A stretch of DNA of 64,000 bases from Euptelea pleiosperma (Eukaryota > Streptophyta > Magnoliopsida > Ranunculales > Eupteleaceae), in the NCBI GenBank assembly GCA_035048495.1, contig CM068549.1:14293103-14357102 (forward strand). The letters run 5' to 3'. Below the pieces are notes generated by a model that saw only the letters and a list, made by a program, of their open reading frames with translations, was not told where the DNA came from and did not search any database. Of this stretch, positions 57,558-64,000 are shown in pieces. The position numbers and the translations under genes were made by a program. How positions within the stretch are numbered: the stretch's first letter is position 1; every line of letters starts with the position of its first letter.

Positions 57558-58463
57558 CAGGTTTGAGGATGTTTGTTTGAACGAAGTTTTCAATATTTAA
57601 AACAAAAAAACTGGGGCCCAATTTATACTTTTTAAAACTTCAAAATTGGTTCTAGTTGTCACGTGATTTTTTTGTTTTTTACCGTGCCCTCCACGGTAAA
57701 GGGGATTTCTACTCCTGGCACACTGCTCAAAGGAGGAAACACTGCGTGTGTGGTTCTAATAGTCACGTTTTATCCAAAACATGCAACTTTCCAAAATAAG
57801 AACAAAATCACCTTTTCACTATCAAAATAATTATGTCTTTCTAAGCATTTAGCTAGCTTCAAGACAAAAGCTAAGTGGCGCTCCATCAGAGATGTAGCCC
57901 CCACAATTAAAAATGTATTTCTTCTTGTGGGAAACGCAACAATTATCATTCTGATTTCGGGTTTGATTTGGACCATTCAATCAAAGATCACTGGCTCAAA
58001 TATATATAATTACCCAATTGATTAATGTTTTTATTTTTTACGACAGAAAAGTCAAAAACTTTTTATCTAATCCCAGATTGCTAATTTAGGCACATTTACG
58101 GACATTATTACCTTTACTGTCGAAACAAGATAAAACTCACATTTTCCTTTGCAAAATGTAAAAAAGTCGACCTAATCAATCAGATTAATTGATTACAAAT
58201 GATAACGTCTTTCTCTCTCCTCTTCTTCTCACAAAAGCTTCTCATGTATGCTTTTTTCTCCATCTTTCTTCCTCTGCAACTCTACCTCTTCCTCTGCACT
58301 ATTTTTTTCTTTATTTCTCTTATTTTTCTTCATCTTCACTGAAGCTTCCCAGTTCTCATACGTTGAGATTGTAATATGAATAAGTCATTCCTTAACGTTG
58401 GAAGCCACTTAATTCTTTACTTTTTTTTTTTTATATTTATCTTTGTCTTCAATTGTATACTCA
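57558..58463. other. P450 upstream region
   Basis: Presumed promoter and intergenic DNA of the P450 gene on the minus strand. It is AT-rich with a TC-rich patch at 58205-58350. No transposon ends or second gene are recognised, so the nearest 0.9 kb upstream of this gene appears free of MITEs, unlike its intron. Confidence 0.45.
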
Positions 58464-59085
58464 CTAGTAGGTGGTCCGTGCCCACGGCATTCTCCGACAA
58501 AGAGTTTGCCAAAATCGGGTGTGAGTGGCTTAGATCCACCATCCATTTGGGGTGATAAGATTTCAGCCATCCTTTGTGAAACTGATAAGAGAGGGGATAA
58601 ATGGCTTCTCTGTTTTGTTATATAGATGAATAGTGAGTGGCATGTGCCTTCGGCACTCCCCTACAAAGCATTTCCCAAAATCGGGTGTGAGTGGATGAGA
58701 TCCATAGTCCATTTGGGGGATAAGATCTCGGCCATCCTTTGTGAAGCCGATAAGAGGAGTATAAGTGAGGAGACAATTTCCTTGTTAAATTAATCCAACA
58801 GTCTAAATTTTATTTTATGTAAGCGTTGATATGGGTGGCCCGTGCCCACGGCACTCCTCGACAAAGCGTTTGTCAAAATTGGGTGTGAGTGGCTGAGATC
58901 CACCGTTCAATTGGGGATAAGATCTCGGCCCTTCTTTATGAAGCCTATAAGAGGGGGAGACAACTTCCCTGTTTTGTTATATAGACTAGTGGGTGCCCCA
59001 TGCCATCGGCACTCCTCAACAAAGAATTTTCCAAAATTAGTTGAGTGGCGGAGATCCACCATCCATTTGGGGGAGGATTAAATTC
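58464..59085 (-). mobile_element. Head-to-tail array of about 160-bp mini-Helitrons
   Basis: Four tandem units on the minus strand. Each starts TCTATATAACAAAACAG or a decayed version and carries the conserved TGGATCTCAGCCACTCACAC-like middle. Each ends with a palindromic hairpin (GTGCCGTGGGCAC, GTGCCGAAGGCAC or similar) shortly before ACTAG. Unit 1 is 58626-58464, with CTAG then T. At 58989-58986 the CTAG of unit 4 is followed directly by the TC of unit 3 at 58985. Units 2 and 3 have decayed ends. Unit 4 is cut at about 59085 by a hAT MITE remnant. Confidence 0.72.
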
Positions 59086-59233
59086 AAATTTTAAAATTTG
59101 AATTTCAGCACCACTTTTTTCCGTTAAAATCATTAAAATCTATTTTTTTTTTATTTTTGCCCTTGGCCGTTTCAATCTGTTTTAATGGTAACACCCCTCT
59201 CGAGGCATAAAAAGTGGGGCTCATCATTCCTTA
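59086..59233. other. Remnant of hAT MITE
   Basis: AAATTTTAAAATTTGAATTTC and GTTTTAATGGTAACACCCCT correspond to the interior and right part of the 55855-56251 family. Termini are not recognisable. Confidence 0.45.
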
Positions 59234-60502
59234 CACTACTAGACGAATTGATATTGGCGTCGATTTGTTTTTGAGCGATCACATCGGTTTTTAAAAAAAT
59301 CGACGCAAAATTTTCGGAAAAATATATAGCGTCGATTTTTCCAAAGACCGACGCAAAAATTTAATATATAGCGTCGATTGTTACAAAAACCAACACAAGA
59401 TAGTTTTAGCATCGATTTTTACAAAAATCGACACTATATATTTACGTCGATTTTTACAAAAACCGACGCAATTTCCTTTATATATATTACCTCGCAAATT
59501 TTTTCCCTCTTTCTTCCTACGCGCGAATACTATTCCTCTCCAAACCCTAGCTAGCTTTGCCCCTCTTATTCTAGCTCTCTCTTTCCCTCTCCAAGCACAT
59601 GCATTGCCACGCCCCTCCGTCTTACACTTGTTGCCGTCGCTGTCGCTTCGCACCATATAAACCTTAGCTTGCTCGCCCTAGCAAAAGTGAGTGTCTCTCT
59701 CTCTTCTTGTAGTGTAAATGAGTTGCATTACTATAACTTACCATAGTTTTTGGGATGCACATGCTTAAATCCATTTTCTAACGAGTTAGAGTCATTTTTG
59801 TTTTTTACCGTTAACTTGAAACCCATATTTGATGTTAGAGTCGGTTGTCATTGAATTTGATAATTAATTAATAACTTATTGAATGTCTTGCTAATAACTT
59901 AATTGTTGTTTATATATAGGGAACATTGGATATTGCTTGTCATTGACTTATTGTCGATGACAATCTATTACTTTGACTCATTAAATAATTCAGTTAACCA
60001 AAATTTGAAAGGCAGTATCAAACGGTAAGTTAATCTTATATTAGTAAATTAAAAAATATTTATACATGCAGTAAAGAATAATTGAATTGTTTTAATTACT
60101 TTCTTGTAGTGCTTTCAAAGTAAAAAAAAAAGACATTTTGGGCTACTCATTGAGGAAGAAGGAACCAACATGGAGGGCAGTTGCGGTAATTAAAATCTAT
60201 GTACCAGTACTTATAATTTTTTATTGATCTGAAGTTAATTTTTTTTGTTAATTAACAAATTACATGCTTGTGCGTAGTGCCCAAAACAACAAGATATAAA
60301 ATCTTGTTGATTTTTTGTTATAAGGTACATGTGAGACCTCGTTACCGATTATGATGAGACAATTAAATATTCGGTGAGCCATTTATTCTTTTACGTGTTC
60401 TTGATGCATGTGTACGTCTTAATAAGTAAAATTAATTTATTAATTATCTCTATCTATTTTTTTAATTAATTAGGTCAACCTTGTGAAATTAAAAGTTAAA
60501 TA
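59234..60502 (+). mobile_element. Left end of a second CACTA-like element, truncated
   Basis: Begins CACTACTAGACG at 59234 and continues with repeated (A/G)GCGTCGATTTTTACAAAAA and ACCGACGCAA motifs to 59475, a subterminal repeat block different in motif from the 16.6-kb element. A C- and T-rich stretch with CTCTCCAAACCCTAGC follows, then AT-rich DNA with splice-like sites. No transposase sequence is reached before the Copia LTR interrupts at 60503. Confidence 0.6.
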
Positions 60503-62055
60503 TGAAATTTCACCGGTCCGTTCTCTTTAACTCAATATACCTAGGAGGGTTGATTAGGTATTTAAAATTAATTATACCTATACAGTTTTACTGGACGATG
60601 ATAAGGGAATAAAATCGCATGCCTTAGTTGTTTGATAAAAGATTATCACAATTGACTCAAATTGAATATACCTCCGTGGTATATTTTCTTTTCGTCGTTT
60701 GATCTAATCAGAATATATTGCGGAATACAAACAAACAATCACACTAGATAAGAGATTTTTACATGAAAACATTAGCCAAGGAAAAACCACGAGACCATGT
60801 CCAAACGGAAAATATCACTAACTGAAAAGTTAAACGAAACAAAGGTTACCTACGTAGCACCGTTGCAATTACAGCTTCTAACCTTAGCCAAGGCCTACTA
60901 TTGATGCGTCCACGTCCTCTGAATCAACGTTATGAATCCACGCGCGCCCTTCAAGCCAAGAAGCTTTGTCCGCTTGTTCAGTTTGGTACACCCCAATCCT
61001 ACCATCGATCGGCTCCTCCGATCTTAATTCTCAACACTCCCGCCTTTGCAGAAGGTGAAAGATTCAATACACCCTGAATCCTAAGTTGCTCAAATAGTGT
61101 TGAGTCACACTGGTACACTCAGGTTACTAGGTCAAATATAGAAATGGAAGATCTGAGCTAAGGAAATGATCAAGCTCTTGGCTTTTATCAAGAAAAGAAC
61201 AAGCTCACAAGATGTGAAACGAAAATAAGCTTCTTGCTCTTCAAATGGACCCTCTAATAAATATAATATTTTCTTCTCTCTCTTGAAGATTGAGTCACTC
61301 TGTGTGTCTGTGTGTTTAGAGAAGGTATAGAAGAGTTTTATCTATAGAATTCCAAGACCCTGAGTCGTGTAGAACGTGGGATGATGGAACCAAGAATTTT
61401 GGATCTAAGAAAGACCAATTCTGTACATGGTCCAATCGATTGTACACTGAGTCCAATCGATTGGGCCATGTCCAATCGATTGGGGATAAGCGTCCAATCG
61501 ATTGGGCTCAATAAGATTTCTACTCCAAAGGCACTAATCAATTACATAGGGTTCTCCAATCAATTTGACTCAGAAAAGTTTTTGTCCCGAAGACTCCAAT
61601 CGATTTCACAGTCTCCAATCGATTTGACTCAAATAAGTTTTTGTCCCGAAAGACTCCAATCGATTGGGCTGAAATAAGTTTCTGCCTCGTAGTTTTCAAT
61701 CGATTGGACTATCCCATTAGTCAATTTTATTGATTTAGACTCAGGTCAGTCCAATGACTAAGTTTGACTATTATATTTTTGTTCATTTTAACCAACTCTT
61801 ATGGTCACTAAGTCACTTACCTTCCTAATCGAGCGTACATGATCGTTAACTGATAAATCGGTAGTTACTCAAATGACTCCTGTCATCAATCGTCTGATTC
61901 TTGCTATCTCTATCTTTTAGTCTTCATGTAGTTGGCGAAGTATGCGTACCACGACATCTCCACACTATACTAGTGCGCTCGTAGGAACTGTTACAAGAAT
62001 GTTTTTTATATCAAACGGAATCTTTACCAAATTGAATATGAAAATATTCCTTACA
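60503..62055 (-). mobile_element. Copia (SIRE-like) 3' LTR
   Basis: 1553 bp. On the minus strand it starts TGTAAGGAATATTTTC (62055) and ends GGACCGGTGAAATTTCA (60503). Uninterrupted relative of 4023-8291. Upstream on the minus strand are the purine block CCAAATGGGGAGAT and a second one (GAAAAAGGGGGAGAG, about 62396-62412), so this is the 3' LTR of an element extending past the window's right edge. Confidence 0.88.
61428..61720 (-). repeat. CCAATCGATTGG cluster in the 3' LTR
   Basis: The same palindromic cluster as at 7020-7365, on the other strand. Conservation between two diverged LTRs, one of them interrupted, shows it is a family feature. Confidence 0.75.
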
Positions 62056-62643
62056 ATCTCCCCATTTGGCAATTCCGTGACAAAAAATATTTAATCATAT
62101 AAGGTAAAAAATAAAAAATACAATCCTACCCTCTTACATGATTCACTCACTATCTCACACTCTCTTGGAGATAATCGAACAAATATAATGTAATGGCTTT
62201 TGATCTGTTCCCTGCACATTCTACCAACAATACATACCATGTAAAATCATCGACAATCAATAAATCATTAAAATGCAGTGAGTTAATTATGCACTTCACA
62301 AGTAGAGAAATTGGAAAAAATAATAGAAAATTTTTCTCCCCCTAAATTTTTCTCCCCCTATCTCATGCATCAACTTATTTTTACCACTATAATTTTCTCT
62401 CCCCTTTTTCGTCCAGATTGACAAAGGTACAAAAATATAAGCAAATAACAAGTATGCAATGAATATTATCATGAGAAATAAGTGCATATATACATACAAA
62501 TCAAAATACATATTGATTTATACCCTGTACCACATAAGTAACATAAACAGAGTATAACCATACATACTGAGTTTATCGGTGTATAATAATACAAAAATAA
62601 AAAGAAACACCCGATAACTCTCAAGACGTCTCTTTCTGCTAGA
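62056..62643 (-). other. 3' internal noncoding region with polypurine tracts
   Basis: Between the ORF and the 3' LTR. Contains AGGGGGAGAAAAATTT-type purine blocks around 62335-62365 and 62396-62412, and CCAAATGGGGAGAT directly at the LTR. No further coding sequence. Confidence 0.6.
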
Positions 62644-63999
62644 CTATGTAGATGGACAAGTACCATCATGCTGATTAGGACCATGAGCTGGTGGATGCTG
62701 CCCAAAGCCCATCATGATAAACTGATACTCCATGTAACGCTCCATATCATACATGGAGCCCGACATCCTCTCCTGTTCCTCCTTTAAATGGCAAAAGCTC
62801 TGAGCCGTCCTCTCCTCATGCGCTGTGAGTCGCTGGTCGAATCCCACCGTCTGATGATGAAGAGACTCAAAGGAGTAAGGGGTAGGCATCTTTAGAGGCT
62901 GGATGAAGGATGGATGTGGCTCTGTAGGATGCATATCAAGATCTATTTGTTGACCACTCGGCTCAGTATAATCTCCCAAGTCCTCATCAAAAATATCATC
63001 AAAGTGTGGAGGTACATCTGTCACTCTCTGAACCTGAGACATACTCTTCCTAATAGTCGAAGGTCCAATAGGCCCCATGGGAGAGCACGCCTCCTCAGTA
63101 GCTCGAATCGGCACATCCAGATGAAGTAGGATAGAGCTCACCAGTAGAGGAAAAGGGAGACACGGATGGTTAGCCAACTGGCTACCCGCTCTAACCATGG
63201 CTCTAAATATGAACCTCGGAAGGTCAATGACAAATCCAGTGCCAAGATGGTAAAGAAGCTGAAGACAATCAATGTTCACCTGTGCCCCATGGCCAGGTGG
63301 ATCAGTGTTGTACCCACTGATGAGGTGCAACAAACGATAATTAGGGAGAAGAGATGTAAGAGGAATGGAGGTACTCCAATCATATATCTGTCCTGTGAGA
63401 GTCTCGATCAAGATGACTTTAGTAGTCGTCATTTCACGAGTCCTAGGAATGAACTCATATGAGGTAAAAGGACAAGGTATGTCTAACAAGGTAGAAATCA
63501 GATCAGGTGTAATAGTCAGGTAAGTCCGAGAGACATAAGTCTTAAAGGATAGCTCACTCGAGTCATCACACTGAATGGAGTGCATGTTGGCATAAAAGAG
63601 TTTAACCAAGATAGGGTAAAATAGAATGATAAACCGAGTGATAGAAACCCACTCGCGAGATACGAATAACGAATGAACCATAGTACCCAAAATAGTGTTA
63701 AATTCAACTACTCGTTCAATAGTGAATTTGCGACTAGAGAAATGCTCAAAACGATCTCTAGCGGAATCGGAAATGAACGGGGAAATGGGAGCACTCATCG
63801 AAGGAATATCAGTATGACGGGCACGACCTCGAGCTCTCGTAGGTCCTCTAGATGATTCACCTCGCTCTAAGTGCTGCGACCAACTGAGTCGACCACCTCG
63901 TTTGACGCGAGATTGAGTCCGTTGAACCAAGGGTTCTTCATCAGCATTTTCCTCTTCAGAGACCACAATAGCTCTTCTTCGACGAGGATTAGTTGCCAT
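62644..63999 (-). CDS. Retrotransposon-borne 'plant transposon protein'-like ORF, 451 aa
   Basis: An uninterrupted 451-codon frame upstream of the polypurine tract and 3' LTR on the minus strand. It opens MATNPRRRRAIVVSEEE with an Arg-rich, then acidic segment. From about residue 85 to 210 it resembles the 'putative plant transposon protein' domain often found in plant LTR elements (FSSRKFTIERVVEF, ILVKLFYANMHS, SRTYLTITPDLISTLLDIPC). The C-terminal 100 residues are Pro-, His- and Gln-rich with a short heptad-like stretch. It has none of the Gag zinc knuckle, protease, integrase or reverse transcriptase motifs. The start may lie upstream of the window edge. The function of this domain is not established. 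Confidence 0.7.
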   Translation of the reverse strand: MATNPRRRRAIVVSEEENADEEPLVQRTQSRVKRGGRLSWSQHLERGESSRGPTRARGRARHTDIPSMSAPISPFISDSARDRFEHFSSRKFTIERVVEFNTILGTMVHSLFVSREWVSITRFIILFYPILVKLFYANMHSIQCDDSSELSFKTYVSRTYLTITPDLISTLLDIPCPFTSYEFIPRTREMTTTKVILIETLTGQIYDWSTSIPLTSLLPNYRLLHLISGYNTDPPGHGAQVNIDCLQLLYHLGTGFVIDLPRFIFRAMVRAGSQLANHPCLPFPLLVSSILLHLDVPIRATEEACSPMGPIGPSTIRKSMSQVQRVTDVPPHFDDIFDEDLGDYTEPSGQQIDLDMHPTEPHPSFIQPLKMPTPYSFESLHHQTVGFDQRLTAHEERTAQSFCHLKEEQERMSGSMYDMERYMEYQFIMMGFGQHPPAHGPNQHDGTCPST

Positions 64000-64000
64000 A

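Overview
This window is nuclear DNA of a flowering plant, and most of it is layered transposable elements. The evidence for a plant: GT/AG introns, a CYP93-type cytochrome P450, a piece of plastid ycf2 lying in nuclear sequence, and plant families of LTR retrotransposons, CACTA, hAT, Mutator-like, PIF/Harbinger, Helitron and SINE elements. The species cannot be read from the sequence. Only two ordinary host genes are supported: a small secreted 12-cysteine peptide (31019-31405, +) and a CYP93-like P450 (53858-57486, -).

1-16.5 kb is a retrotransposon nest. Two solo LTRs of one family (532-3262, minus; 4130-6758, plus) look like one giant palindrome, but each has its own 5-bp target duplication (gagtt; ggtac). 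The second sits inside the 5' LTR of a Copia (SIRE-like) element whose internal part (8294-10882) keeps an initiator-Met primer site, a broken gag and a polypurine tract, but no pol. An inverted, truncated LTR of the same Copia family follows (10883-11313). It is broken by a third copy of the solo-LTR family (11314 on), which runs into a 1.4-kb plastid ycf2 insertion (13350-14770).

16.57-29.86 kb is a 13.3-kb CACTA (En/Spm) element on the plus strand. It has subterminal GCGACGG-type repeats, a TNPD-like transposase pseudogene (19482-22986) and a TNPA-like (Transposase_24) gene of seven exons (23119-29055). The last TNPA intron holds a 4.1-kb satellite of 23 units of about 179 bp, with monomer types A-B-C-D repeating as a higher-order unit of about 715 bp. 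This is the most unusual object in the window.

29.9-37.6 kb carries the cysteine-rich peptide gene with its TATA box and poly(A) signals, then MITEs and very AT-rich sequence. 37.6-43.5 kb is a minus-strand LTR element without recognisable pol (LARD-like) with internal minisatellites. 43.5-53 kb is a MITE field: Mutator-like MITEs with 9-bp duplications, a hAT MITE with an 8-bp duplication, a PIF/Harbinger-like element with TAA duplications, and a 3.0-kb non-autonomous Helitron.

53.8-57.6 kb is the P450 gene. Its single 2.07-kb intron contains a SINE, a tandem duplication and nested MITEs whose order of insertion can be read. 58.46-59.09 kb is a head-to-tail array of about 160-bp mini-Helitrons. 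The window ends with a CACTA-like left end (59234-60502) cut by the 3' LTR (60503-62055) of a minus-strand Copia element of the same family as at 4-11 kb. That element carries an intact 451-codon 'plant transposon protein'-like ORF and continues beyond the window.
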